From: Gammaproteobacteria bacterium
GTDB lineage: Bacteria > Pseudomonadota > Gammaproteobacteria > Steroidobacterales > Steroidobacteraceae
Direction of reading: 5' to 3'
Length of the DNA stretch: 60,385 nt
Assembly: GCA_025357915.1 (NCBI GenBank)
Contig: JANYLH010000041.1
Location: 1-60,385 of the forward strand
Below, piece after piece: positions 27,038 to 36,135 of the stretch. A model generated the notes under the pieces. The model did no database searches. It worked only from the letters and a program-made list of their open reading frames with translations, and was not told where the DNA came from. Both the position numbers and the translations under genes were made by a program. The number at the start of each line of letters is the position of its first letter. Within the stretch, counting starts at the first letter, position 1.

Positions 27038-27829
27038 ATGGTCGAATTTACACTGCCGCCGAACTCCCGCATCGACGCCCGCGCCGGCAAGACCTATCGG
27101 GCGCCGGACGGCGCCGCCGTCGTGCGCACGTTTCGCGTTTACCGCTTTGACCCGGCCAGTGGCGAACGTCCGCGCGTCGACAGTTACGAGCTCGACATGG
27201 CCGCGTGCGGCCCGATGGTGCTCGACGCGCTGCTGAAGATCAAGAACGAGATCGACCCGACGCTCTCGCTGCGCCGCTCATGCCGCGAGGGCATCTGCGG
27301 CTCCTGCGCCATGAACATCAACGGCGTAAATACCCTGGCGTGTACGCAGTCCTGTGCCGACCTCCGGCAGGGCGAAGTGCGCATCTATCCGCTGCCGCAC
27401 CTGCCGGTGGTCAAGGACCTGGTCGCCGACCTCGGAAATTTCTACGCGCAGTACGCCGCGGTAAAGCCCTGGCTGCAGACGCGCACGCCGGTGGCGCCTG
27501 ACCGCGAGCGGCTGCAGTCGAAGGAAGACCAGGAAAAGATCGACCGGCCCTCGGCGTGCATCCTGTGCGCCTGCTGTTCGACCTCCTGTCCGAGCTACTG
27601 GTGGAACGGCGATCGGTACCTGGGCCCGGCCGCGCTGCTGGCCGCTTACCGCTGGATCGTCGATTCGCGCGATGAGGCCACCGGCGAGCGGCTCGATGCC
27701 CTGAATGACCCGTTCCGCCTGTATCGCTGCCACACGATCATGAATTGCACCGAAGCCTGCCCGAAGGATCTGAATCCGGCGCGGGCGATTGCCGACATCA
27801 AGCGCCTGATGCTCGAGCGGCAGCATTGA
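27038..27829 (+). CDS. sdhB: Succinate dehydrogenase iron-sulfur subunit
   Basis: 263 residues. The [2Fe-2S] ligands are C82, C87, C90 and C102 ([10 protein letters not shown] block). The [4Fe-4S] and [3Fe-4S] ligands are in [13 protein letters not shown] (174-184) and [13 protein letters not shown] (231-241). It passes electrons from SdhA FADH2 to quinone. The stop is overlapped by the TTG start of sdhE. No unusual feature. Confidence 0.97.
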   Translation: MVEFTLPPNSRIDARAGKTYRAPDGAAVVRTFRVYRFDPASGERPRVDSYELDMAACGPMVLDALLKIKNEIDPTLSLRRSCREGICGSCAMNINGVNTLACTQSCADLRQGEVRIYPLPHLPVVKDLVADLGNFYAQYAAVKPWLQTRTPVAPDRERLQSKEDQEKIDRPSACILCACCSTSCPSYWWNGDRYLGPAALLAAYRWIVDSRDEATGERLDALNDPFRLYRCHTIMNCTEACPKDLNPARAIADIKRLMLERQH

Positions 27830-28068
27830 GCAGCGCCCCCGGCCGGCTCCTGTGGCGCAGCCGGCGCGGCGTGAAGGAGCTGGACGTGATCCTGCGCAAC
27901 TGGCTGGAGCACCGCTATCCGCAGGCCACAACCGGCGAACAGGCGCTGTTCGAGCAGTTTCTCGAGTTGCCCGATCCCGAAATTGCAGGTTACCTGCTGG
28001 GTCATGCAATCCCCGCCGATCCGGCCTTCGCCGCGCTCGTCACGCAGCTGGCCGCCGCTCGAGCTTGA
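27826..28068 (+). CDS. sdhE: FAD assembly factor SdhE
   Basis: An 80-residue protein of the SdhE/YgfY family, which promotes covalent flavination of SdhA. The key RGxxE motif is SRRGVKELD, followed by NWLEHRYP and [13 protein letters not shown]. The full N-terminal helix needs a TTG start at 27826 that overlaps the sdhB TGA. The first ATG/GTG alternative, GTG at 27871, would start inside the RGxxE motif, so I prefer TTG. It is cotranscribed with sdhB. Confidence 0.88.
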   Translation: MSSAPGRLLWRSRRGVKELDVILRNWLEHRYPQATTGEQALFEQFLELPDPEIAGYLLGHAIPADPAFAALVTQLAAARA

Positions 28069-28474
28069 ACTGCGCGGTTCGCGGCGCCTGGCCGCGGCCT
28101 GGGTCCTGTGGTGCCTGGCGCTGGCGGCCGGAACAGGGTTTGGCTGCGCGCTGCCCGGGTGGATCCGGCTGGGTGTGTCGACGCTGATCCTGGCTGCGCT
28201 GTGGCGCGGGGCCCTGACGCTCCGGGCCGGCGGCGGGCGGCTGCACTGGGAGGCCGACGGGCGCTGGCGGCATCAGGAGCCCGGGATGAGCGGTAGTTAT
28301 GTTCAACCCACCCCGCCGCGGCGCCTGGGGCCGATGCTGTGGCTTGGCTGGCCCGGACCCGGTGGGCGCCGATATTTTCCGCTCGAGGTGTCCGGCGTGG
28401 AACCGAAAGCGCGGCGGACACTCAAAGCCAGGATGAAATTCTCCGGTTCCGTCCGCAGCAGCAGGGCGCCATGA
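28004..28474 (+). CDS. YgfX/CptA-like small membrane protein
   Basis: About 156 residues. [20 protein letters not shown] and the next hydrophobic stretch form a two-helix hairpin, followed by RLHWEADGRWRHQEPG and a short Arg/Lys-rich end. This is the layout of YgfX, which is encoded next to sdhE (ygfY) in E. coli and was proposed as a membrane toxin of that pair. Sequence identity to YgfX looks low, so position and topology carry the call. The start is uncertain: ATG 28004 or TTG 27983, both inside sdhE (overlap at least 65 bp). The frame ends at 28474. Confidence 0.55.
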   Translation: MQSPPIRPSPRSSRSWPPLELELRGSRRLAAAWVLWCLALAAGTGFGCALPGWIRLGVSTLILAALWRGALTLRAGGGRLHWEADGRWRHQEPGMSGSYVQPTPPRRLGPMLWLGWPGPGGRRYFPLEVSGVEPKARRTLKARMKFSGSVRSSRAP

Positions 28475-28559
28475 AACCCGAGTCGGGCACTGCTGTTAGA
28501 CTGTCCGGAAATGGTGTCAGCCGCGGAAAGTTTGGTGCAGGGACGGCCCGAACTATGGC

Positions 28560-28586
28560 GAACTTCCCGATCCCCCCGGGGTCAGA
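28560..28586 (+). promoter_or_regulatory. Predicted sigma-E promoter of rpoE
   Basis: GAACTT at 28560-28565 and TCAGA at 28582-28586 are separated by exactly 16 bp. This matches the E. coli sigma-E consensus GAACTT-N16-TCTGA in both boxes and spacing. The RpoE start (28636) lies 50 bp downstream. Self-activation of rpoE is well known, which makes this a credible autoregulatory promoter. Confidence 0.6.
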
Positions 28587-28635
28587 CCCTGCGCACGCCG
28601 GCGCTGGCGAAGGGTTGCCTGCAGAGCCTGCCGCG

Positions 28636-29244
28636 ATGAGCGCGGCCATGGGCGACCTGAGCCTGGTGCGGCGCGTGCAGGCTGGCGAGCGCAGTGCCTA
28701 TGATCTGCTGGTGCTCAAGTATCAGCACAAGGTCGTCAAGCTCGTCATGCGATACGTGCGTAATCCGGCGGACGCGGAAGATGTTGCCCAGGAAGCCTTT
28801 ATCAAAGCCTACCGCGCCCTGCCGCAGTTCCGCGGCGATAGCGCCTTCTACACCTGGCTCTACCGCATCGCGATCAACACCGCCAAGAACGCCCTGGTGT
28901 CGCGCGAGCGCAATCCGGCCGGTTACGAGCTGGACGCCCCCGGTCACGAGGACGGCGCCGACATGAGCACCCGCCTGCGCGATCCCGACACACCGGAAGG
29001 CCTGGCGCTGAGCGAGGAGATCCGCAACATCGTCCATGCCGCCATCGGCGCACTGCCCGAAGACCTGCGCACGGCGATCGTGCTGCGCGAACTCGAAGGC
29101 CTGAGCTACGAAGAGATTTCCGCCGCGATGAACTGCCCGGTGGGCACGGTGCGCTCGCGCATCTTTCGTGCCCGCGAGGCGATCGACGGCCGCTTGCGTG
29201 AAGTATTTGACGGCGGCCTCGGCCGCACCCAGGAGTTGCCGTGA
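28636..29244 (+). CDS. rpoE: RNA polymerase sigma-E factor
   Basis: 202 residues from ATG 28636. Region 2: YVRNPADAEDVAQEAFIKAYRALPQFRGDSAFYTWLYRIA (in parts) with the RpoE-type WLYRIAINTAKN. Region 4: LPEDLRTAIVLRELEGLSYEEIS and CPVGTVRSRIFRARE. It directs the envelope-stress regulon and is held by RseA. The frame is open from 28339 on, but the sigma-E-type promoter at 28560-28586 and family length favour 28636 (or 28648). The stop overlaps the rseA GTG. Confidence 0.95.
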   Translation: MSAAMGDLSLVRRVQAGERSAYDLLVLKYQHKVVKLVMRYVRNPADAEDVAQEAFIKAYRALPQFRGDSAFYTWLYRIAINTAKNALVSRERNPAGYELDAPGHEDGADMSTRLRDPDTPEGLALSEEIRNIVHAAIGALPEDLRTAIVLRELEGLSYEEISAAMNCPVGTVRSRIFRAREAIDGRLREVFDGGLGRTQELP

Positions 29245-29894
29245 ACCAGGACGAGCGTGCCAGCCAGCTTTCAGCGATGTTCGACGGCGAGTTGCCGGCG
29301 GCCGAATGTGAACTGCTCTCGCGCCGGCTGGCGCGTGACGAGCAGTTGCGCGCGACCTGGTCGCGCTATGCGGTGATCGGCGCGGCACTGCGGGCCGAAC
29401 CCATGGCGCAGGTCAGGCCGGATTTCGCCCGGCGCGTGAGCACGGCGCTGGATGGTGTAACGACGCGCGCGGGCCTGCGGCGCACGCGGATGTGGCGCGG
29501 TGCTGCGCTGGGTGGCGCCATGGCGGCTGGCGTCGCGGGCGTGGCGATCATGCTGCTGCGCAATGGCCTGCCGGTCCAGGAAGTGGCGATGACTGCAGGT
29601 GCGCCGGCGACGGCGCATGTGGCCGCGCTGCGGACGCCGGCCCCGGTGAGTGGTGGCGGCCTGCGCGTCGTCATGGCGAACACGGCAAGCGCGGACAGCG
29701 GGCTGGCGGGCTACGTGGTGCCGCCCCTGAGCAGCGACAACAACATGGCCGTGCAGAGTACGCTGGCCGACTACGTGGTCGCCCATAGCGAGGTTTCCTC
29801 CTCGCTGGCGCGCGGCAGCCTGCTGTCGGCGCTGGTCGGCAATGAACTGGTGCAGCCGGCGCCGGCCACAGCAATGGCAGATGCCAACCGCTAG
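29241..29894 (+). CDS. rseA: Anti-sigma-E factor RseA
   Basis: 217 residues. The N-terminal anti-sigma domain has LSAMFDGELPAAECELLSRRLARD, the family signature. One membrane helix (about 89-107, LGGAMAAGVAGVAIMLL) is followed by a periplasmic Ala-rich region. It sequesters RpoE and is destroyed by stress proteases. GTG at 29241 overlaps the rpoE stop, and the 3' end overlaps rseB by 14 bp. Confidence 0.92.
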   Translation: MNQDERASQLSAMFDGELPAAECELLSRRLARDEQLRATWSRYAVIGAALRAEPMAQVRPDFARRVSTALDGVTTRAGLRRTRMWRGAALGGAMAAGVAGVAIMLLRNGLPVQEVAMTAGAPATAHVAALRTPAPVSGGGLRVVMANTASADSGLAGYVVPPLSSDNNMAVQSTLADYVVAHSEVSSSLARGSLLSALVGNELVQPAPATAMADANR

Positions 29895-30906
29895 CACAGC
29901 GCGGGCACTGGCCGCGGTTGCACTGGCGGTCAGTTTCGCGGCGGTCGCCGATGATGCGCACGGGCTGCTGCAGCGCATGGAGCAGGCGCTCGCGACCCGC
30001 AATTACCAGGGCATCTTCGTGCACGAGCACGACGGCCAGACCGAAACGCTCCGCATTGTCCACCGCGTCGAGGGCGACGGCTTCGCCGAACGCGTCGCCT
30101 CGCTCGATGGCTCGGGGCGCGAAGTCATCCGGCGCGATGGCGAGCTGCGCGCCTATTTTCCCGACCAGCGCGTGGTATTGGTGGAGAGCCGCCCGAAAGG
30201 CGGCCTGCTGTTCACGGGCCTGCTGGGTCTCGACAGTTCGGCTGAACAGATGTACCGCCTGAGCGAGGAGGCCCCGACCCGCATCAGCGGCCGCGAGGCG
30301 CGCGTCCTGGCCGTCGAGCCCCAGGACGACATGCGCTACGGCTATCGGGTCTGGATCGACGAAGCCAGCGCCATGCCGATCAAGACCCAGTTGCGCACCG
30401 CCGCGGGCCGTGTGGTCGAGCAGCTGCTGTTCACCGAACTCACGCTTCCCGAGCGCATTGCCGACGCCGCGTTGCAGCCGTCGGTCGCGACTCATGCATA
30501 CCGTCAGCTGCGCCGCGCCGCGCCGAAGCAGGCCGCGCCCCGGCAGGCTGCCGACGCGACCTGGGACGCCGCCGACCTGCCCGCGGGCTTCCGCCTCATC
30601 GCCAATTCCACGCGGCTCATGGGCGATGGCCAGAAGGCCGTGACTCACCTTGTGTTCAGCGACGGCCTGGCCTCGGTCTCCGTGTTCGTGGAGCCGCAGT
30701 CGGCTGAGCCGCAGGGGCAGCGCCGGCTCCCGGTGACGGAAAGGATGACCAGCCTGGGTTCCTCCTCGGCGTTCTCGACCGAGATGGACGGCCACCGGAT
30801 CACGGTCATGGGCGAGGTGCCCCCCGATACGGTGCGCGCCATAGCCGGATCGCTCCGTGAGGGTTTTGCGCCGGCGGACCGGTCGGCACACGCCCCGCGG
30901 CGCTGA
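29881..30906 (+). CDS. rseB: Periplasmic sigma-E regulator RseB
   Basis: 341 residues with a signal peptide (STARALAAVALAVSFAAVAD). NYQGIFVHEHDGQTETLRI and VTHLVFSDGLASVSVFVEP mark the N-terminal lipoprotein-carrier-like and C-terminal RseB domains. It binds RseA and blocks its cleavage until lipoproteins or LPS signal stress. ATG at 29881 was chosen to give the signal peptide. No rseC or degP/mucD follows; a small thioredoxin-fold gene does. Confidence 0.93.
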   Translation: MPTASTARALAAVALAVSFAAVADDAHGLLQRMEQALATRNYQGIFVHEHDGQTETLRIVHRVEGDGFAERVASLDGSGREVIRRDGELRAYFPDQRVVLVESRPKGGLLFTGLLGLDSSAEQMYRLSEEAPTRISGREARVLAVEPQDDMRYGYRVWIDEASAMPIKTQLRTAAGRVVEQLLFTELTLPERIADAALQPSVATHAYRQLRRAAPKQAAPRQAADATWDAADLPAGFRLIANSTRLMGDGQKAVTHLVFSDGLASVSVFVEPQSAEPQGQRRLPVTERMTSLGSSSAFSTEMDGHRITVMGEVPPDTVRAIAGSLREGFAPADRSAHAPRR

Positions 30907-30928
30907 GTCCGCGGCGGCCGTCCCGCTT

Positions 30929-31186
30929 ATGCCCAGCTCCCCGCCGGCCTCACCCCTGACCCTCGTGACGCGCACAGACTGCCCGCTGTGCGAAGAACTG
31001 CTGCTCGAGCTCACGGCGCTGCGCGAGCGCTATCCCATTCCCCCGGTCAATCTCGTGGATGTCGACGCCGATCCGGCGCTGCAGCGGCGCTGGGGGCTCA
31101 AGGTGCCGGTGCTGCTGTTCAGCGGCGCGCTGGTGTGCGCAGCGCGGCTCGACACCCCGGAACTGCTGCGGCTTTTGCGGCTATAA
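30929..31186 (+). CDS. Glutaredoxin-like thioredoxin-fold protein (DUF836 type)
   Basis: An 85-residue protein: LTLVTRTDCPLCEELLLEL provides a CxxC (CPLC) near residues 18-21, and VNLVDVDADPALQRRWGLKVPVLLF has the cis-Pro turn of a thioredoxin fold. Such genes are often found next to lepA or rseB in gammaproteobacteria. A disulfide or redox role is likely; the partner is unknown. Confidence 0.85.
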   Translation: MPSSPPASPLTLVTRTDCPLCEELLLELTALRERYPIPPVNLVDVDADPALQRRWGLKVPVLLFSGALVCAARLDTPELLRLLRL

Positions 31187-31187
31187 T
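31182..31187 (+). promoter_or_regulatory. Candidate -10 box upstream of lepA
   Basis: A perfect TATAAT lies 60 bp before the lepA ATG, inside the last codons of the glutaredoxin-like gene. No good -35 hexamer stands 16-18 bp upstream. A small palindrome, GGCCCTAAGGGCC, follows at 31201-31213. Weak to moderate evidence for a lepA-lepB promoter. Confidence 0.35.
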
Positions 31188-31246
31188 CCGCGCGCTTCTC
31201 GGCCCTAAGGGCCTAACGCCCTGCTGGCCGCGGACTCCCAAACTCG

Positions 31247-33040
31247 ATGCAACGCATACGTAATTTCTCGATCATCGCCCATGTGGACCACGGTAAATCG
31301 ACGCTCGCCGACCGGCTGATCCAGCTCTGCGGCGGCCTCGAGGAACGCGAGATGCAGGCGCAGGTGCTCGATTCGATGGATCTGGAGCGCGAGCGCGGCA
31401 TCACCATCAAGGCGCAGAGCGTGACGCTCCATTACGACGCCCATGACGGCGAGCGCTACCAGTTCAACCTCATCGATACGCCGGGGCATGTTGATTTTTC
31501 CTACGAGGTGTCGCGGAGCCTGGCCGCGTGCGATGGCGCGCTGCTGGTGGTCGACGCTTCGCAGGGCGTGGAGGCCCAGAGCGTGGCCAATTGCCATACT
31601 GCGGTGGAACAGGGCCTGACGGTGCTGCCGGTGATCAACAAGATCGATCTGCCGGCCGCCGATCCGGAGCGCGTCCGCAAGGAGATCGAGGAGATCATCG
31701 GTATCGAGGCGCACGACGCCCGGCTGGTGAGCGCCAAGACCGGCGAGGGCGTCGCCGAACTGCTCGAAGAGATCGTGAAGCGGATTCCGGCCCCCAAGGG
31801 TGACCCCGCCGCGCCGCTCCAGGCGCTGATCATTGATTCCTGGTTCGACAACTACGTGGGCGTGGTCTCGCTGGTGCGGGTCGTCAACGGCGTGCTGCGC
31901 ACCGGCGAGAAGATCCGCGTCATGTCCACCGGCCGCAGCCACCAGATCGACAAGCTCGGGCGCTTTACGCCCAAATCGGTGGCGACGCGGGAACTCGGTG
32001 CCGGTGAGGTTGGTTTCGTGGTGGCCGGCATCAAGGAAATCGACGGCGCGCCGGTGGGCGATACCATCACCTCCGAGAACCGCCCGGCGGCCGTGCCGCT
32101 CCCGGGCTTCAAGCAGGTGCAGCCGCGGGTGTTCGCCGGCGTGTTCCCGATCAATTCGGAGGACTACGAGAGCTTTCGCGACGCGCTTGCCAAGCTCAAG
32201 CTGAACGATTCAGCGCTCCACTACGAACCGGAAGTGTCGACGGCGCTGGGCTTCGGCTTCCGCTGCGGGTTCCTCGGGCTGCTGCACATGGACATCGTCC
32301 AGGAGCGGCTGGAGCGCGAATACCAGCTTGACCTGATCACCAGCGCGCCGACCGTGATCTACGAGGTCGCCTGCACGGACGGCAAGGTGCTGCGCATCGA
32401 CAGCCCGGGGAAGCTCCCGCCGCCCGACAAGGTGGAGGAGATCCGCGAGCCGATCATCACCGCCAACATCCTGGTGCCACCCGATTACGTGGGCGCGGTG
32501 CTCGGGCTGTGCAGCGAGAAGCGCGGCGTGCAGAAGAAGATGCAGTTCCTCGGCACGCAGGTCGCGATCCAGTACCAGCTGCCGCTCGCGGAAGTGGTGC
32601 TCGACTTTTTCGACCGCCTGAAGTCGGCGAGCCGCGGTTATGCCTCGTTCGACTACGAATTCAGCCATTTCCAGGGCGCGCCGCTGGTCAAGCTCGACGT
32701 GCTGATCAACGGCGACAAGGTCGATGCGCTGGCGCTGATCGTGCATCGTGACAATTCGTACCAGCGCGGCCGCGAACTGGTGGACAAGATGCAGGAACTG
32801 ATTCCGCGGCAGATGTTCGAGGTCGCGGTGCAGGCGGCCATTGGCACGCACGTGATCGCCCGCGCCACCGTCAAGGCGCTGCGCAAGAACGTGCTCGCCA
32901 AGTGCTACGGTGGCGACATCTCACGCAAGCGTAAACTGCTCGAGAAACAGAAGGCCGGCAAGAAGCGCATGAAGCAGGTGGGTTCGGTGGAGATTCCACA
33001 GGAAGCCTTCCTGGCCGTGCTGCAGGTCGGCCGCAAGTAA
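31247..33040 (+). CDS. lepA: Elongation factor 4 (ribosome back-translocase)
   Basis: 597 residues, the standard LepA length. [14 protein letters not shown] (G1), [16 protein letters not shown] (G3) and NKIDLP (G4) define the GTPase; the C-terminal domain with [16 protein letters not shown] is specific to LepA. It acts on ribosomes during stress or initiation. It is followed 15 bp later by lepB, the usual lepAB pair. Confidence 0.97.
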   Translation: MQRIRNFSIIAHVDHGKSTLADRLIQLCGGLEEREMQAQVLDSMDLERERGITIKAQSVTLHYDAHDGERYQFNLIDTPGHVDFSYEVSRSLAACDGALLVVDASQGVEAQSVANCHTAVEQGLTVLPVINKIDLPAADPERVRKEIEEIIGIEAHDARLVSAKTGEGVAELLEEIVKRIPAPKGDPAAPLQALIIDSWFDNYVGVVSLVRVVNGVLRTGEKIRVMSTGRSHQIDKLGRFTPKSVATRELGAGEVGFVVAGIKEIDGAPVGDTITSENRPAAVPLPGFKQVQPRVFAGVFPINSEDYESFRDALAKLKLNDSALHYEPEVSTALGFGFRCGFLGLLHMDIVQERLEREYQLDLITSAPTVIYEVACTDGKVLRIDSPGKLPPPDKVEEIREPIITANILVPPDYVGAVLGLCSEKRGVQKKMQFLGTQVAIQYQLPLAEVVLDFFDRLKSASRGYASFDYEFSHFQGAPLVKLDVLINGDKVDALALIVHRDNSYQRGRELVDKMQELIPRQMFEVAVQAAIGTHVIARATVKALRKNVLAKCYGGDISRKRKLLEKQKAGKKRMKQVGSVEIPQEAFLAVLQVGRK

Positions 33041-33055
33041 ACCCAAGGACCGCGC

Positions 33056-34144
33056 ATGCTGATGCCCATCGCAACACTCCTGGCCTGGCTCGCCGGCCCC
33101 CTGGTCGTACTGGCCATGATCGACGACTGGTTCCTGCGGCCGAGCCGGCGCCTGGCGGCCCTGCCGGGGACGGCGCCGGACCCGGCCTGGGCGCGTGCCG
33201 TCTACCTCGTGCTGCCGGTGGCCATCGTCGGGGCGATCGTGCGCGTGGTGATCTCGGAGCAGCTGGATTTCAGCCTGGTACTGGTGCTGGTGCTGCTGGT
33301 TTCCACGCTGATCTGGGGGATCGACCGGTTGCTGCTGGCGCCGGCGCGCGCGCGCGCGGCGAGCCGGGCCGGAGCCGCCGGCGTGGTGCTGCCGCTGCCG
33401 GTCACCGTCGACTACGCGCGCAGTTTCCTGCCGGTCGCGGCGCTGGTGCTGGTATTGCGCGCCTTCATCTTCGAGCCGTTCCGGATTCCTTCCGACTCGA
33501 TGATGCCGACACTCGAGCAGGGCGACTTCCTGGTGGTGAACAAGTTCGCCTACGGATTGCGGCTCCCGGTGCTGAACCGCAAGTTCATCGAGATCGGCGA
33601 GCCGCAGCGCGGTGATGTCGTGGTGTTCCGCTATCCGCCCAATCCGGCGGTCAACTTCATCAAGCGGGTGGTGGGCCTCCCGGGCGATACGGTTCGCGTT
33701 CGCAACGACCAGCTCATTGTCAACGGTGTGCCCGTGCCGGTCGCCGACCAGGGCCGCTACAATGACGGCTGTTACCAGAACATGCGGTTAGGGACTGAAG
33801 TGCTTGGGAGCCATCGACACCAGGTTCTCTCGTGCCGCACCAGCGGCGGCCTGTATGCGCCCCCGCTCGCCAGCTGCAATCGCGACATGGGCCACAGTTA
33901 CCTGTGCGACGAGACCGAAGGCGGCGCGGAGCCGGATGCCAATGACACCACCTACGATCGGGTGGTTCCGGCGGGCGAGTACCTCATGATCGGCGACAAC
34001 CGCGACAACAGCTCGGATGGCCGGGTCTGGGGTTACGTGCCCGAGGACCACCTGGTTGGCAGGGCGTCACTGATCTGGCTGAATCTGCCATTGGGGCGTT
34101 CGGGGTGGCCCGACTGGCATCGTTTCGGCAACCGTATAGAGTAA
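33056..34144 (+). CDS. lepB: Signal peptidase I
   Basis: 362 residues, inner membrane with the active site in the periplasm. Several N-terminal hydrophobic helices precede FRIPSDSMMPTLEQGD, with the catalytic Ser, and NFIKRVVGLPGD, with the general-base Lys. MIGDNRDNSSDGR is the conserved box E. The insert with several Cys (CYQNM, SCRTSG, CNRDM, YLCDE) between the boxes is typical of longer gammaproteobacterial LepB. It cleaves signal peptides of exported proteins. Confidence 0.96.
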   Translation: MLMPIATLLAWLAGPLVVLAMIDDWFLRPSRRLAALPGTAPDPAWARAVYLVLPVAIVGAIVRVVISEQLDFSLVLVLVLLVSTLIWGIDRLLLAPARARAASRAGAAGVVLPLPVTVDYARSFLPVAALVLVLRAFIFEPFRIPSDSMMPTLEQGDFLVVNKFAYGLRLPVLNRKFIEIGEPQRGDVVVFRYPPNPAVNFIKRVVGLPGDTVRVRNDQLIVNGVPVPVADQGRYNDGCYQNMRLGTEVLGSHRHQVLSCRTSGGLYAPPLASCNRDMGHSYLCDETEGGAEPDANDTTYDRVVPAGEYLMIGDNRDNSSDGRVWGYVPEDHLVGRASLIWLNLPLGRSGWPDWHRFGNRIE

Positions 34145-34151
34145 TGCGAAC

Positions 34152-34157
34152 AAGGAG
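34152..34157 (+). promoter_or_regulatory. Ribosome-binding site AAGGAG
   Basis: A perfect AAGGAG 8 nt before ATG 34166. It decides the start of the DUF4845 gene against the in-frame GTG at 34157, which overlaps the site itself. Confidence 0.7.
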
Positions 34158-34165
34158 TGCGACCC

Positions 34166-34531
34166 ATGCGTAAGTCTCAGCGCGGCGTGACCCTGATCGG
34201 CTGGGTGATCCTGCTGCTGCCAGTCGGCGTGCTCGTCTACGCCGGCATCCGCCTGGCGCCGATATATATCAATTACTACCGTGTCGTCGAGGCGCTGAAG
34301 CAGCAGGCCGTCGAATCAAAGGATGAAACGCAGATCAATCCCGAGGCGGTGCGCCACTCGCTGGACAAGCGCTTTGACGTCGAATACGTCGATCACCCGG
34401 CCGCCAAGGACATCGACATCCACCGCGACGGCGATCACTGGGTGGCGGTTGCCGACTACGAGGACCTGGCGCCGCTGTTCGGCAACGTCTCGATCCTGGT
34501 GCAGTTCAGAAAGCAGGTGGATCTGCAGTGA
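34166..34531 (+). CDS. DUF4845 family membrane protein
   Basis: 121 residues. The N-terminus KSQRGVTLIGWVILLLPVGV looks like a pilin-type leader and helix, but the usual Glu at +5 is Gly, so processing by prepilin peptidase is doubtful. A small soluble domain (about 45-121) follows. The family is regularly found between lepB and rnc in gammaproteobacteria; its function is not known. Confidence 0.85.
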   Translation: MRKSQRGVTLIGWVILLLPVGVLVYAGIRLAPIYINYYRVVEALKQQAVESKDETQINPEAVRHSLDKRFDVEYVDHPAAKDIDIHRDGDHWVAVADYEDLAPLFGNVSILVQFRKQVDLQ

Positions 34532-34534
34532 CGG

Positions 34535-35248
34535 ATGTCCGCGGGTGAAATTGCGGGCAGCATGCCGGCCGCCGAATGGGTGCGCCGCCAGCTGCACTAC
34601 GAACCGCGTGATGCGGCGCTGTTCGGTCAGGCGCTTACGCACCGCAGCGCGGCGCGCAACAACAACGAGCGGCTCGAATTCCTTGGCGACGCGATTCTCA
34701 ACCTGATCGTCGCCCGCTACCTCTACGAGCACTACGCCGACGCGGATGAAGGCGCCCTGAGCCGCCTGCGCGCGGCGGTGGTCAGCGGTGCCTCGCTGGC
34801 GCGGGTGGCCGCGGCACTGGAACTCGGTCCGGCCCTTGCCATGGGCGCCGGGGAACTCAAGACCGGCGGCTTCCGGCGCGAATCCATGCTGGCCGACGCC
34901 CTCGAGGCGGTGTGCGGGGCGCTGTTCCTCGAAGCCGGCATGGAGACCACGCAGCGGGTGTTCCTGCGCGTCCTGGCGCCGGCGCTCGCGGCGCTCGATG
35001 CCGGCGCCGAAACCACGGCCGAGGGGCAGAAGGACGCCAAGACCCGGCTGCAGGAATGGCTCCAGGGACGCGGGCTGCCGCTGCCGCGCTATCAGGTGGT
35101 GCAGGTCGAGGGCGAATCGCACGCCCAGACTTTCCGCGTCAGCTGCGAAATCGACGCGCTCAAGGCGAGCGCGCTGGGCGAGGGCCTGAGCCGGCGCCGC
35201 GCGGAGCAGGCTGCCGCGCAGCAACTGCTGGCGCAGCTGGGCCTATGA
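34535..35248 (+). CDS. rnc: Ribonuclease III
   Basis: 237 residues. The signature NNERLEFLGDAILNLIV holds catalytic residues (E48, D52 region), and DALEAVCGALFLEAG gives the second acidic pair. The double-stranded-RNA-binding domain runs from about 160 (DAKTRLQEWLQGRGLPLPRY). It processes rRNA and other double-stranded RNA. Translationally coupled to era (ATGA). Confidence 0.97.
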   Translation: MSAGEIAGSMPAAEWVRRQLHYEPRDAALFGQALTHRSAARNNNERLEFLGDAILNLIVARYLYEHYADADEGALSRLRAAVVSGASLARVAAALELGPALAMGAGELKTGGFRRESMLADALEAVCGALFLEAGMETTQRVFLRVLAPALAALDAGAETTAEGQKDAKTRLQEWLQGRGLPLPRYQVVQVEGESHAQTFRVSCEIDALKASALGEGLSRRRAEQAAAQQLLAQLGL

Positions 35249-36135
35249 GCGCGTTCCGCAGCGGCTTTGTCGCCCTGGTGGGGCGGCCAAACGTCGGCAA
35301 GTCCACGCTCCTGAACGCGATGCTCGGGCAGAAGGTCAGCATCGTCACTTCGCGCCCGCAGACCACGCGGCATCGCGTGCTCGGCATCAGCGAGTCGGAA
35401 GCCGGCCAGATCGCCTTCGTCGACACCCCCGGCATGCACCAGGGACCCAAGCGCGCGCTCAACCGCGCCATGAATCGCGCCGCCGGCGCGGCGCTCGGCG
35501 ATGCCGACCTGGCCGTGTTCATCGTCGAGGCCCTCAAGTGGACCGACGAAGACGCGCTGGCGCTCGAGCGCGTCGTGCAAGCGGAGCGCCCGGCGATCGC
35601 TGTCATCAACAAGGTCGATCGCGTACATCCACGCGAGCGGTTGCTGCCCTATATTGCAAGGCTGGCCGAACGGGCGCCGTTCGTGGCCGTGGTGCCCATC
35701 TCCGCGCTGCGCGCCGATAACCTCGAACCGCTCCGCGCCGCAATCCTGGCGGCGCTCCCGGAGGGCGAGCGACTTTATCCAGCCGGACAGCTCACCGACC
35801 GCAGCGAGCGCTTTCGCATCGGTGAACTGATCCGCGAAAAACTGACCCTCGAGCTGGTCGAGGAACTGCCCTACGGCGTCGCCGTCGAGGTCGAGAGCTA
35901 CTCCCCGACGGAAGACGGCCGCGTCGAAGTGGGCGCCGTGATCTGGGTGGATCGCGAGGGGCAGAAGCCCATCGTGATCGGCGCCGGCGGCGAGCGGCTC
36001 AAGCGCATCGGCCGTGCGGCGCGGCTCGAGCTCAATCACCTGTTCGGACGGCGCTACCATCTCACGCTCTGGGTCAAGGTGCGCGAGAACTGGGCCGATG
36101 ACGCGCGCGCACTGCGCGAGCTGGAGGTCGAATGA
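35245..36135 (+). CDS. era: GTPase Era
   Basis: 296 residues. ALVGRPNVGKSTLLNAM (G1), FVDTPGMHQG (G3) and NKVDRV (G4) make the GTPase; the C-terminal KH domain has VIGAGGERLKRIGRAAR. It assists 16S rRNA maturation and 30S assembly. It overlaps rnc and recO by 4 nt each. Confidence 0.97.
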   Translation: MSAFRSGFVALVGRPNVGKSTLLNAMLGQKVSIVTSRPQTTRHRVLGISESEAGQIAFVDTPGMHQGPKRALNRAMNRAAGAALGDADLAVFIVEALKWTDEDALALERVVQAERPAIAVINKVDRVHPRERLLPYIARLAERAPFVAVVPISALRADNLEPLRAAILAALPEGERLYPAGQLTDRSERFRIGELIREKLTLELVEELPYGVAVEVESYSPTEDGRVEVGAVIWVDREGQKPIVIGAGGERLKRIGRAARLELNHLFGRRYHLTLWVKVRENWADDARALRELEVE

